A DNA stretch of 64,000 nucleotides. It comes from Actinospica sp035552695 (GTDB taxonomy: Bacteria > Actinomycetota > Actinomycetes > Streptomycetales > Catenulisporaceae). The notes beneath the pieces are model-generated. The model searched no databases and was not told where the DNA came from. It saw nothing but the letters and a program-made list of their open reading frames with translations. This document shows positions 26,573 to 35,246 of the stretch, in pieces. Location of the stretch: positions 88,665 to 152,664 of the forward strand of contig NZ_DASZKT010000029.1 of assembly GCF_035552695.1 (NCBI RefSeq), given 5' to 3'. The translations under genes and the position numbers were made by a program. Numbering within the stretch: position 1 is the first letter of the stretch; every line of letters starts with the position of its first letter.

Positions 26573-29068
26573 TCAGCCCGCCGGGCGTTCGACCACTTCG
26601 GCCCACTTGCCGAGCAGTTGGTCGGCCTGCTCCGGCTCCGGCGCCTCGGCCCACAGATGGGTGACGGCCTCGGCCGGGTCTGGCAGCACGAGGGTCCAGC
26701 GGCCGTCCGGCTCGACGATCCGCACCCCGTCCGTCGTGTCGACCTCGCGGCCCTCCGCGGCCTCGACGACCGTGCGCATCACCATGCCCTTGGCGGCCCA
26801 CGGCGTGGGCACGTCCATCCGGCGCACGTGCGCGTGCGGTATGCGCGCGTCGATCTGGGAGAGCGTCATATGGGTGCGGGAGACCAGGCCGAGCAGCCGG
26901 GTGAAGGTGGCGATGCCGTCCAGCGCGCTGTGGAACTCGGGCACCACGAAGCCGCCGCGGCCGTCCCCGCCGAAGATCGTCTCGCGCGCCGAGCAGGCCA
27001 GGGTGAGCTGGTCGGGGGCGGTGGAGACCCAGCTGATGGCGACGCCGTGGAAGCCGGCGACGCGCTCGGCCACCCGCGTGGTGGTCACCGGCAGCGCGAT
27101 CTTCCCGCCGCGCCGTTCCGCGGCGACCAGGTCGAGGAGCATCAGCAGCGCGCGGTCCTCGTCGACCCGGGCGCCGGTGTCGTCCACCAGCCAGATCCGC
27201 TCGCCGACCGGGTCGAAGCGCACGCCGAAGGCCGCCTCGGAGGAGGCCACCAGCGCGCCGAGCCGGCGCAGCGCCGTGTGCCGTTCGCCGGGCGACTCGG
27301 TCGGGTGCGCCTCGTCGATGCCGAGGTTGACGGTGTACGCCTCGACGCCGATCCGGCCGAGCAGCGAGGGCAGCACCAGGCCGGCCGCGCCGCCGCCGAC
27401 GTCCACCACGATCTTGAGGTCGGCCTCCGGCACTCCCGAGATGTCGACCCGGGACAGCAGTTCCTGCGTGTAGCTCTCGAAGATGCGCGAGGGCGTGTTC
27501 AGGTCGCCGATCTCGCCGGGGAAGGCGCGCCGGTACTCGCCGCGCGAATAGACCCGGTCCAGCTTGCGCTGCGCGCCCGGCGAGAGGTCGGCTCCGGTCG
27601 AGTCGAGGAACGCGATGTCCACCGAGTCGGGCACGCCGGGAGTCGTGCGGATCACGACGCCCCCGGCCGCGCCGTGCGCCGTCTGCAGCCGCGCGACCGG
27701 CGTCGGCACGCTTTCCAGGTCGCGTACGTTGAGCGCGCTTGAGCTGAGCGCCGCGATGATCGCGCGTTTCAGCGCACGCGCCGCGCGGGAGCCGTCACGG
27801 GCGCAGATGACGGTGTCGCCCTTCTTCAGAGTCGTCGCATAAGCCCCCGCGAGCCGGACCGCGAGCTCGGGAGTGATCTCGACGTTCATCACGCCGCTGA
27901 TGCCGCGCGGGCCGAACAGCGACCGGGAGCTGCGCTGCTCCCAGATCACGTCGCTGTGCACCACCGCGCCGGCTTCGACGGTCTTGAAGGGGTAGACGCG
28001 CACACCGCCGGTGAGGACGGACTCCTCCTCGATCAGGCACTCGTCGCCGACCACGACGCCGTCCTCGATCCGGACGGCCCGCATCACGTCGGTGTTCTTG
28101 CCGATCACGCAGCCGCGCAGGTTCGCCTGCGGGCCGATATAGACGTTGCCGTGGATGACCGCGCGGTGCAGGAAGGCGCCGGACTTGACGACCGCGTTGG
28201 AGCCGATGACGGTGTGCTCGCGCAGTTCGACGCCCGCCTCGATCTTCGAGTACGGGCCGATGTAGCACGGGCCCTTGAGAATGGCCGCCGGGTCGATCTC
28301 GGCGCCCTCGGCCACGAACACGCCGGGCGCGGTCTCGAAGCCGTCGATCTCGGTGTCCACCCTGCCGGTGAGCACGTCCGCCTGGGCCTTCACATAGGAC
28401 TCGTGCGTACCGACGTCCTCCCAGTAGCCCTCCGCCACGTAGCCGTACACCGGCTTGCCCTCGGCGAGCAGCCGCGGGAAGACCTCGCTGGACCAGTCCA
28501 CCGACGTGTTGGACGGGACGTAGTCGAAGACCTCCGGCTCCATCACGTAGATGCCGGTGTTGACGGTGTCCGAGAAGACCTGGCCCCAGGTCGGCTTCTC
28601 CAGGAAGCGCTCGACGTGGCCCTCGTCGTCGATGATGGTGATTCCAAACTCGACGGGGTCGGGAACCCGGGTCAGGCACACCGTGACGAGCGCGCCCTTC
28701 TCCTTGTGGAACGCGATCAGGGCGCCGAGGTCGAAGTCGGTCAGCGCGTCGCCGGAGATCACCAGGAAGCTGTCGTCGGCCAGCCGGTCCTCGGCGTTCT
28801 TCACCGAGCCCGCGGTGCCCAGGGGCACCTCCTCGTTGGCGTAGTACAGCTCCATGCCCAGTTCCTCGCCGTCGCCGAAGTAGTTGCGCACCAGCGAGGC
28901 GAGGAACTGGACGGTGACCACGACCTCCGTCAGGCCGTGTTTTCGGAGCAACCGCAGCACGTGCTCCATGATCGGGCGGTTGGCAACCGGCAGCAGCGGT
29001 TTGGGCATCGACGAGGTCATCGGACGCAGGCGAGTGCCTTCGCCTCCGGCCATCACGACGGCTTTCAC
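26573..29068 (-). CDS. manC: nucleotidyltransferase fused to phosphomannomutase-like domain (ManC-type)
   Basis: 831 residues from GTG 29068 with GGGAGCG upstream. Residues 1-230 are a nucleotidyltransferase (V-V-M-A-G-G-E-G-T-R-L-R-P, S-G-D-A-L-T-D-F-D, E-K-P). Residues 250-370 form a left-handed beta-helix of hexapeptide repeats. The rest is phosphohexomutase-like, but the phosphoserine loop T-x-S-H-N-P is absent; the matching place reads V-V-I-R-T-T-P. Streptomyces homologues in the same position are annotated mannose-1-phosphate guanylyltransferase. GDP-mannose supply for surface mannosylation would fit ppm1 and the PMT_2 enzyme in this window. Mutase activity is doubtful. Confidence 0.85.
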   Translation of the reverse strand: MKAVVMAGGEGTRLRPMTSSMPKPLLPVANRPIMEHVLRLLRKHGLTEVVVTVQFLASLVRNYFGDGEELGMELYYANEEVPLGTAGSVKNAEDRLADDSFLVISGDALTDFDLGALIAFHKEKGALVTVCLTRVPDPVEFGITIIDDEGHVERFLEKPTWGQVFSDTVNTGIYVMEPEVFDYVPSNTSVDWSSEVFPRLLAEGKPVYGYVAEGYWEDVGTHESYVKAQADVLTGRVDTEIDGFETAPGVFVAEGAEIDPAAILKGPCYIGPYSKIEAGVELREHTVIGSNAVVKSGAFLHRAVIHGNVYIGPQANLRGCVIGKNTDVMRAVRIEDGVVVGDECLIEEESVLTGGVRVYPFKTVEAGAVVHSDVIWEQRSSRSLFGPRGISGVMNVEITPELAVRLAGAYATTLKKGDTVICARDGSRAARALKRAIIAALSSSALNVRDLESVPTPVARLQTAHGAAGGVVIRTTPGVPDSVDIAFLDSTGADLSPGAQRKLDRVYSRGEYRRAFPGEIGDLNTPSRIFESYTQELLSRVDISGVPEADLKIVVDVGGGAAGLVLPSLLGRIGVEAYTVNLGIDEAHPTESPGERHTALRRLGALVASSEAAFGVRFDPVGERIWLVDDTGARVDEDRALLMLLDLVAAERRGGKIALPVTTTRVAERVAGFHGVAISWVSTAPDQLTLACSARETIFGGDGRGGFVVPEFHSALDGIATFTRLLGLVSRTHMTLSQIDARIPHAHVRRMDVPTPWAAKGMVMRTVVEAAEGREVDTTDGVRIVEPDGRWTLVLPDPAEAVTHLWAEAPEPEQADQLLGKWAEVVERPAG

Positions 29069-29216
29069 GGGTATCGCTCCCAGGGTCAGGCGGGGACTCG
29101 GGACATCCATGGACTCGGGGCGCGGCCGCCCCCGCCTCGGGTAGACGCCGCGCGCCTTACCCCGTGCCCGCTGAGCCCGAACCTAACCGAAACGCCGCGA
29201 TGAACTCACGTGGAAC

Positions 29217-29819
29217 TCAGCCGTTCGCGGGGGCCCGCAGCACCTGCCTGACCTGGAGCACGTACAGTCCGGCGGCCAGCCAGTAGAGCGCCGTGCCCCA
29301 GATGGCGAAGGCCCAGCCGATCGCGCCTGCGAGGTCGTTGAGCGGGTCGTGGCCGTCGCCGAGCAGCAGCAGCGGGAAGGCGTAGAGCAGGTTGAAGGTG
29401 GCGGCCTTGCCCATGAAGTGGACCGGCGGCGGGCCGTAGCCGTGCCGCCTGAGGACGGTGAGCGGGATGCCCATCAGAAGGTCGCGGCCGACCAGGATGA
29501 CCACCAGCCAGATCGGGATGATGTCCCGCCAGGCCAGGCCGACGAGCGTGGCCAGGATGTAGAGGCGGTCGGCCGCCGGGTCGAGCAGCGTGCCGATCCG
29601 GCTCGTCTGGTTGTAGGCGCGGGCGATCTTGCCGTCGAGGTAGTCGGTCAGCCCGGCCAGGATCAGCACCAGGATCGCCCAGCCGTCCAGCCGCGGACCG
29701 TGGAAGGCCGGGCGCAGGATGAGCCAGAGGAAGAGCGGCACGCCGAGCAGTCGCAGCACGCTGAGGGCGTTCGGGATGGTCCACACCCGATCGCGCGGGG
29801 CGGACGGCGGAGCGCTCAT
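29217..29819 (-). CDS. CDP-alcohol phosphatidyltransferase (PgsA-like)
   Basis: 200 residues, about five hydrophobic helices. The catalytic motif D-x2-D-G-x2-A-R-x8-G-x3-D-x3-D is complete (D-Y-L-D-G-K-I-A-R through L-L-D-P-A-A-D). Such enzymes join a CDP-diacylglycerol-type donor to an alcohol, making phosphatidylglycerol phosphate, cardiolipin or phosphatidylinositol phosphate. The location next to manC/gcvH/garA mirrors pgsA2 (Rv1822) and its Streptomyces counterpart. The exact acceptor cannot be read from sequence. Confidence 0.9.
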   Translation of the reverse strand: MSAPPSAPRDRVWTIPNALSVLRLLGVPLFLWLILRPAFHGPRLDGWAILVLILAGLTDYLDGKIARAYNQTSRIGTLLDPAADRLYILATLVGLAWRDIIPIWLVVILVGRDLLMGIPLTVLRRHGYGPPPVHFMGKAATFNLLYAFPLLLLGDGHDPLNDLAGAIGWAFAIWGTALYWLAAGLYVLQVRQVLRAPANG

Positions 29820-30051
29820 GGCAGCACAGCTTAGCCGAGGGGGAAGTCGCGGCCGTCGGCCGCCGTGCCCGCCGCGGCGCTACCGTCTTTCCCCGCAATT
29901 CGGCAAAGAATTGCCCAAATCGTGCGGAACGCGCCTTCCGGGCCGGCGCACCCGGCCCTAGCGTGAGAAGCAGCAGCCGTCCGACCGTGTGGTGCTTATC
30001 CCCCTTGACGCCACACGGCTAGGGCGGCTGTCGCGATTAAAGTGTCCACTT

Positions 30052-31008
30052 GTGAACGACGTGAACATGCAGCAGGCTCCGGCCCCGACGGGCCGTCAGT
30101 TCGAGATCCGGGGCGGCGGCTACCGCGCGGTGGCCACCGAGGTGGGCGCGGGCCTGCGGGTGCTCGAATATCAGGCGGAAGGCGACGTCAGGCCGCTGAT
30201 CGCGGGCTATCAGGAGCGCGAGCCGGCCGCGCACGGCGCGGGTCAGCTCCTGCTGCCGTGGGCGAACCGGGTCGCCGGGGGCAGGTACACCTTCGACGGG
30301 CAGCCGCGGCAGCTCGACATCACGGAACCGGCCACCGGCAACGCGATCCACGGACTGACCCGGTGGGTGCCGTGGCGGTGCGCCGGGCACACCGCGGACA
30401 GCGTGCGCCTCGAGCTGTCGCTATTCCCCCATCCGGGTTACCCGCATACCCTCGAACTGAGCGTCGAGTACCGCGTAGGAACCGATGGACTCGCTGTAGA
30501 CATCTGTGCGAGAAACACTGGCGTACATCCTGCTCCGTACGGCTTCGGGGCGCACCCCTATATCACGCCGGGAGTGCAACCCGCGGAAGGACGCGCCGAT
30601 GAATGGACACTGCATCTGCCCGCCGAGCGCTATCTCGCGGTCGACGAGCGGATGATTCCGCGCGGCGGTTTCGATGTGGATTCGAGCCCTTACGATTTCC
30701 GCAAGCCGCGCGCCCTCGGGGGAACCGCTCTCGACACCGCGTTCGGCGGTCTGCAACGGGAATTGGACGGTATCGGTCGCATTAGACTGAGCGCTCCGGG
30801 TGGGAACGCCGTCACTCTGTGGTTGGGACGCGGCCTGGAGTGGGTCCAGGTGTTCACAGGCGACGCGCTGGCCGGAGGCGCACGGCGCGCGGCCGTGGCG
30901 ATCGAGCCGATGAGCGCGCCCCCGGACGCGTTCAACTCCGGCACAGATCTGAAGCGTCTGGAACGGGGTGACACGGTGACTCACCGTTGGGGGATCCAAG
31001 TCAGCTGA
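30052..31008 (+). CDS. aldose 1-epimerase family protein
   Basis: 318 residues from GTG 30052; ATG 30067 is an alternative. Family blocks include L-L-L-P-W-A-N-R (sugar-binding Arg), N-A-I-H-G-L (catalytic His), G-F-G-A-H-P-Y (second His) and A-I-E-P-M (catalytic Glu region). It interconverts alpha and beta anomers of hexoses such as galactose, which would suit the alpha-galactosidase 8 kb away. Codons in 30420-30800 use slightly more A/T than neighbours, perhaps older transfer or relaxed selection. Confidence 0.9.
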   Translation: MNDVNMQQAPAPTGRQFEIRGGGYRAVATEVGAGLRVLEYQAEGDVRPLIAGYQEREPAAHGAGQLLLPWANRVAGGRYTFDGQPRQLDITEPATGNAIHGLTRWVPWRCAGHTADSVRLELSLFPHPGYPHTLELSVEYRVGTDGLAVDICARNTGVHPAPYGFGAHPYITPGVQPAEGRADEWTLHLPAERYLAVDERMIPRGGFDVDSSPYDFRKPRALGGTALDTAFGGLQRELDGIGRIRLSAPGGNAVTLWLGRGLEWVQVFTGDALAGGARRAAVAIEPMSAPPDAFNSGTDLKRLERGDTVTHRWGIQVS

Positions 31009-31272
31009 CGACCCGTCAGTTATAATGCGCCGCCGCCTATCTTGCCGCCTGACGTGATCTCACGACGACTGATGTACAGGCCTGCAGAAAAGTCCATCAG
31101 CGTTTTTTCTGACAGTGGTTCCGGGTTGCTCCATTCGGGTTTATCATGGCCTGGAGAGGCCCGCCGACGGCGCGGACGCGCCCTCCCCGCGCGCTGCGCC
31201 TCAGCGCCCTGCGACCCTCGGCGGCCGCCGGGCGGGGCCGCGAAACAGGATGCGAAGGGGTCACACGCAACA
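31009..31272. promoter_or_regulatory. control region of the MarR gene
   Basis: 264 bp without a gene. It contains an inverted repeat CAGAAAA (31085-31091) / TTTTCTG (31105-31111) centred about 175 bases before the MarR start, a possible autoregulatory operator or leader hairpin. TATAAT at 31021 and TTTATCAT near 31141 are the only -10-like elements; neither has a good -35 partner. Confidence 0.4.
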
Positions 31273-31809
31273 ATGAGCACAGCTACGAAGAACCAGGCCT
31301 TGCTGCCCACGGGTGGGCGCTCGGCCCGCCGGGCCCGCCAGGTGGCAGAGGCCGAGGCGGTGCGCGCCCAGGAGGCCGCGTACCGCCCGAAGGACGGCTA
31401 CACCTCCTGGCTGCTCACCCGGTGCAACCGGGAGCTCGGCCGGCACGTGGACCGGGTGCTGGACGAGGTCGACCTGACGGAGGCGCAGTACGGCGTCCTG
31501 CAGGCGCTGGTGCACCTCAAGAGCGCCTCGTCCGCCACGCTGGCCCGGTCGGTCGCGGTCACGCCGCAGGCGATGGTCGGACTGGTCGCGGCGCTCGAGC
31601 GCAAGGGTTACATCACCCGCACCTCGCACCCCGGCGGCGGCCGGGTGATCACCACCACGGTCACCCAGCTCGGCCAGGATGCGTACGACACCGCGAAGAA
31701 GCGCGTGCGTGCGCTGGAGCGCTCCGTTCGCAAGGCGCTGACCGAGGAAGAGTTCTCGGCCATTGTCGACCACCTGGAGAAGCTCAGCAATGCGCTGAGC
31801 GAACTCTGA
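31273..31809 (+). CDS. MarR-family transcriptional regulator
   Basis: 178 residues from ATG 31273. A basic N-terminal tail (1-35) is followed by the MarR fold. The wing helix-turn-helix is S-A-S-S-A-T-L-A-R-S-V-A-V-T-P-Q-A-M-V-G-L-V and the beta wing G-Y-I-T-R-T-S-H-P-G-G-G-R. The last helices (A-L-T-E-E-E-F-S-A-I-V-D-H-L) would dimerise. MarR proteins respond to small aromatic or phenolic ligands or redox stress; no obvious target gene is adjacent, as a strong terminator follows. Confidence 0.9.
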   Translation: MSTATKNQALLPTGGRSARRARQVAEAEAVRAQEAAYRPKDGYTSWLLTRCNRELGRHVDRVLDEVDLTEAQYGVLQALVHLKSASSATLARSVAVTPQAMVGLVAALERKGYITRTSHPGGGRVITTTVTQLGQDAYDTAKKRVRALERSVRKALTEEEFSAIVDHLEKLSNALSEL

Positions 31810-31856
31810 CAGCTCTTCTCGGGACGCGCACACCCACCGCGAACCGCTCTTCACCC

Positions 31857-31893
31857 ACCCCCGTCAGGCCATCAGCCCGACGGGGGCTTTTTC
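31857..31893 (+). terminator. intrinsic terminator after MarR gene
   Basis: Stem CCCCGTC (31859-31865) / GACGGGG (31879-31885) followed by GCTTTTTCG. One of the few hairpins here with a real T-run. Confidence 0.9.
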
Positions 31894-32075
31894 GTTTCGG
31901 CTAGGTTCCGGGCGGTCGCCGTGGGACTTAAGCGGTCAAGTCGAGGACGGTCGTCGGGCACGCGGCACGGCGTCGTGGCCGTGCTGCGTGCCCGCCGGGG
32001 ATCGGCGGGCCACGCTGACGAGAGAACTCCGTTGAGGTTTCCGCTGCGCGCCGGAGCCGGGCCGAACAAGCCGGG

Positions 32076-33644
32076 TCAGAACTCGGCGCGCTCCGGCGGC
32101 AGCAGGTGCCGCAGCTCGTTGCGCACGCGGCGTTCGACGACTGCGAGATGGAGGTTCGCGTCCTCGTCGCCGAAGTAGTCCTCGCCGACCTCCGCGCCGA
32201 CGGCCGCGCGCGGGTCGAAGCGGGCGCCGGCGTCGAGCTCGGTGCCGTGCTGGGCGGCCTTGCGGGCCACGGCGCCGTAGTGTCGGCGCACGAGCGGGTC
32301 GGTGACGGTGCGCCAGACTCCTGCCGGGGCGACGAGAATCCGCCCGGGGGTACGGCGCGCGGCGCGGGCCGCGGAGGCCGCCGCGCTCTCCCAGCCCCAG
32401 GGGCCGAGCCGGTCGGCGAGGCGGTAGCGGTTGGCCACCGATGGAAGCACGTAGCCGTACAGCTCCACCTGAAGCAGCCCGTTGCCCGCCGTCGCGCCGA
32501 CGAACACGGTGACGGTCAGTCCGGCCGCGCCGCGCGCGATGCGGACCCTGCGGAACCTGCGCGCGGAGCTGTGGCCGCGCGCGGGAGACGCGGGGGCGGG
32601 CAGCAGGCGCACCGGGAGTTCGGCGTCGCCGCGGGTGGCGAGCGCGGGCCCGGCGGCGACCGGGTAGTCGTCCACGAGCACCAGCGCGGGGCCGCCCGGG
32701 TCGAGCGGGCCGAGGCCGTCGGCCAGGGCCTCGCAGGCGCGGTCCAGCAGGTCCTCGGTGTCGAACGGCGCCGAGCGGGACGCGGCCGGGCCGAGGTCGA
32801 TCAGCCATCTGCGACGCAGCGCCTGCCGCCCGGCGCCGAGGAAGGGCTCACCGGTGGCGGCCAGCGGCGGGCGGACGTTCTGCGCCCCGGCCAGCCGGGC
32901 GCCGAGCACGCCGAGCGCCTGCTGGGCCCAGGCCGGCTCCGCGGAGAGCCAGCGGCTCGGCGTGTAGTGGCCGGGCGAGAGCCGGTCGGCGATCGTCGCG
33001 CGGGCGGCGAGCTCCTCGGCGAAGACCGCGATCCAGCAGCCGAGACCGGCGGCGGCCGGGGCGACGAGCCTGCGCAGCCGGTCGTAGCCCGTGGTCGGCG
33101 CGGAGATGTGCAGCGCGGAACGCAGCCCGAAGGGGTCCGCGTGGGTCAAGGCCAGGGCGGCGAGCACGACGCCGACGGCCACCAGCGCGAAGAGCGCGGC
33201 CTGGGCACCCGCGCGGGGACGCTCGCCGCGGGCGGAGTCGGCGTATTCGGCGCGGGAGCGGCGGCCGGCACTCGTCTCGGACGGCCGCAGCGCGCGCACC
33301 GCGAGCACGGTCGCGGCGAGCCAGGCCAGGAAGCACGGGACGGACCAGCCGCCGAGCGCCCAGGCCGCCACGACCACCGCGAGGATCGCGCCGTCGCGGT
33401 ACAGCCTGCGGGACCGGGCGGCCACCGCATGCCGCACCACGGTCGTCAGGTCCACGCCCTCGGCCAGCGGCGGCTGCCGGTCCTCGCGCACCAGCAGGTG
33501 CCGGATCAGCGCGCGGCCGTAGCCCTCGTCCAGGTGCGCCGCCGTGCAGAGATAACGCGTGGCGTCCTCGTCCAGCGCAGACTCAGGCCGCCTGGGCCCC
33601 GGGACGCGCCCGACCTGTGCCACCACACCGGTCGAAACTCCCAC
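32076..33644 (-). CDS. unknown actinobacterial membrane protein
   Basis: 522 residues from GTG 33644 (GGAAGG about eleven bases upstream); the frame stays open to 33704. Hydrophobic helices near 85-120 (I-L-A-V-V-V-A-A-W-A-L-G-G-W) and 150-175, with more possible later (about 340-365). The N-terminal region (E-D-A-T-R-Y-L-C-T-A-A-H-L-D) and the large cytoplasmic or outer segments have no motif I recognise. Homologues are likely only in related actinobacteria. It is divergent from rbpA. Confidence 0.78.
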   Translation of the reverse strand: MGVSTGVVAQVGRVPGPRRPESALDEDATRYLCTAAHLDEGYGRALIRHLLVREDRQPPLAEGVDLTTVVRHAVAARSRRLYRDGAILAVVVAAWALGGWSVPCFLAWLAATVLAVRALRPSETSAGRRSRAEYADSARGERPRAGAQAALFALVAVGVVLAALALTHADPFGLRSALHISAPTTGYDRLRRLVAPAAAGLGCWIAVFAEELAARATIADRLSPGHYTPSRWLSAEPAWAQQALGVLGARLAGAQNVRPPLAATGEPFLGAGRQALRRRWLIDLGPAASRSAPFDTEDLLDRACEALADGLGPLDPGGPALVLVDDYPVAAGPALATRGDAELPVRLLPAPASPARGHSSARRFRRVRIARGAAGLTVTVFVGATAGNGLLQVELYGYVLPSVANRYRLADRLGPWGWESAAASAARAARRTPGRILVAPAGVWRTVTDPLVRRHYGAVARKAAQHGTELDAGARFDPRAAVGAEVGEDYFGDEDANLHLAVVERRVRNELRHLLPPERAEF

Positions 33645-34004
33645 CCTACGAACTGCCTTCCGAAATCGGCCTCGCCGACACCGGCGAGAGCCGGACTTTA
33701 CCATGCGGAGTCACCCGAAACGCCGCCTGTGACGGCGCCCGGACGCCGATCGGCGAAGCTTTGGCCAAGGCTTTGCCGGGGCCTCACCCGTCCGAGTAGT
33801 CCACCCCGTGACATCAAGGGCGATTCGAATGATTTTTTTCGGGTATGCCGCTTTCGCTCCCACCTGGGGGGCGCGGGAACATTGCGGCGCCTTTGGGCGT
33901 TGGCCCCAGTGGATACGGGAGGTGGCTTCAGCGGTGATCAGCCTCCGGAGAAGTCGGCAAGGGATCAAGGACACGGCAGTACGCGGCCGAGGAGGCAGTG
34001 GGGA
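33645..34004. promoter_or_regulatory. divergent region between membrane-protein gene and rbpA
   Basis: 360 bp without a convincing gene. It holds the SigR-type rbpA promoter described below and an ATTTTTTTC-like AT-rich patch near 33828-33842, about 35 bases before it. Confidence 0.5.
33875..33901 (+). promoter_or_regulatory. SigR-type promoter of rbpA
   Basis: GGGAAC (33875-33880), exactly 18 bases, then GTT (33899-33901). This matches the SigR consensus GGGAAY-N18-GTT. Streptomyces coelicolor rbpA is a known member of the SigR thiol-stress regulon, so the match at this gene is meaningful. The predicted leader is about 95 bases. Confidence 0.75.
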
Positions 34005-34637
34005 ATGAGCGAGCGGGCATTGCGCGGCACCCGGCTGGGTGCCACCAGCTACGAGACGGACAGCGGCATAGACCTGGCCCCGCGGCAGGACGTGGAGTAC
34101 GCCTGCCCGAGCGGCCACCGTTTCCGGATGCCCTTCTCGGTGGAGGCCGAGGTCCCGATGGTCTGGGAGTGCCGCGTGTGCGGTGCCCAGGCGCTGCGGG
34201 TAGGCGGCGTCGCCGAAGAGGACAAGCCGGGCAAGCCGGTCAGGACGCACTGGGACATGCTGCTCGAGCGGCGGAGCATCCCGGAGCTCGAGGAGGTGCT
34301 CGCGGAGCGCCTCGAGGTGCTGCGGCACGGCGGCATCGGCGGTCGCGGCCTGCGCGCGGCGCGGCACAACCCGCCGGTGAACCTGGCGACCGGCGCCCCG
34401 GCGCCGGGCGAGAAGGCGAAGGACGCGGCGGCCGGCGCGAAGGCCTCCGCGGCCCCGAGGGCGACGGCCTCCAGCGCGGCGAAGAAGTCCACGGCCGCGA
34501 AGAAGGCGCCCGCCAAGAAGACCACCGCGGGCACCGCCCCGGCGAAGAAGACCACGGCGAGCAAGCCGGCCCCGGCGACCAAGACGACCGACAAGCCGGT
34601 CAAGAAGACGGTGGCGAAGAAGCCCTCCGCCAAGTAG
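34005..34637 (+). CDS. rbpA: RNA polymerase-binding protein RbpA with extended basic tail
   Basis: 210 residues from ATG 34005, with GAGGAGG nine bases upstream. Residues 1-112 are a complete RbpA: N-terminal tail, core domain with C34, H38, C56 and C59, basic linker (K-P-G-K-P-V-R), and sigma-interaction helix (T-H-W-D-M-L-L-E-R-R through L-E-V-L-R). RbpA binds the principal sigma factor and stabilises open complexes, and raises rifampicin tolerance. Ordinary RbpA is about 110-125 residues; here 113-210 is an Ala/Lys/Thr/Pro-rich tail with repeated A-K-K-T-T units like histone H1, an unusual addition. Confidence 0.94.
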   Translation: MSERALRGTRLGATSYETDSGIDLAPRQDVEYACPSGHRFRMPFSVEAEVPMVWECRVCGAQALRVGGVAEEDKPGKPVRTHWDMLLERRSIPELEEVLAERLEVLRHGGIGGRGLRAARHNPPVNLATGAPAPGEKAKDAAAGAKASAAPRATASSAAKKSTAAKKAPAKKTTAGTAPAKKTTASKPAPATKTTDKPVKKTVAKKPSAK

Positions 34638-35246
34638 CGCTAGCGAGCGGGTAGGCCGAGGGCGGCAGCTCTCGACGGCCAAGTGCTCGGACAGGCGACG
34701 GCCTGCGGTGCTTCCAGCGGACCGAGCGCGACTGCTCTCAGCACGCCCCGCACAGCGGCAGCCGGACACGCGAGTGCCGATGCCGTACTTCCAGCGGACC
34801 GAAGGCGCTGGATCCCAGCACGCCCCACACAACGGCAGCCGTACATGGCGGCCGAAGAAACACTTCCAGCGGACCGAGGACGTTGGCTCTCAGCACGCCC
34901 CGCACAGCGGCAGCCGGACACGCGACGGCGAAGCAGGATTTCCAGCGGACCGAAGGCGCTGGTTCTCAGCACGCCCCACACAACGGCAGCCGTACGTGGC
35001 GGCCGAAGAAACACTTCCAGCGGACCGAGGACGTTGGCTCTCAGCACGCCCCGCACGGCGGTGGCCGGACACGCGACGGCGAAGCAGGACTTCCAACGGG
35101 CTACGGCCGAGCGGGCCCACTCCGCTCCGCCGCGCGCCGCCGGGAACGCCCGGGGCGCGCACGCACACCTCGAGCACGATCATTCTCAGGCCGCGGCGGC
35201 TTCGGCGCCGCGGCCTTCGCTGCTTCGCCCGCCGGGCGGGACCGGC
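34638..35246. other. gene-free interval rbpA-ppm1
   Basis: A 609-bp gap between the convergent stops of rbpA and ppm1. Apart from the tandem array I see no gene; open frames across it are on all strands and change with unit length. GC content remains high. No clear T-tract terminator is present for either gene. Confidence 0.7.
34711..35115. repeat. tandem array, five 75-77 bp units plus a partial unit
   Basis: Units begin with CTTCCAGCGGACCGA-like sequence at 34711, 34788, 34863, 34939, 35014 and (partial) 35090. Two alternating types exist: type A ends in GCCGGACACGCGACGGCGAA, type B in GCCGTAC-TGGCGGCCGAAGA. Units 2+3 (34788-34938) and 4+5 (34939-35089) are near-identical 151-bp blocks, so the last growth step duplicated a pair. 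Each of units 2-5 can form a hairpin CCAGCG/CGCTGG or CGTTGG. Unit lengths of 75-77 shift the frame, so it is not a coding repeat. Confidence 0.9.

Noticed and set aside
33808..34008. 66-residue plus-strand frame upstream of rbpA
   Set aside because: No ribosome site and it covers the SigR promoter; more likely leader DNA.
34711..35115. CRISPR array
   Set aside because: Units are similar along their whole length, with no unique spacers and no cas genes.
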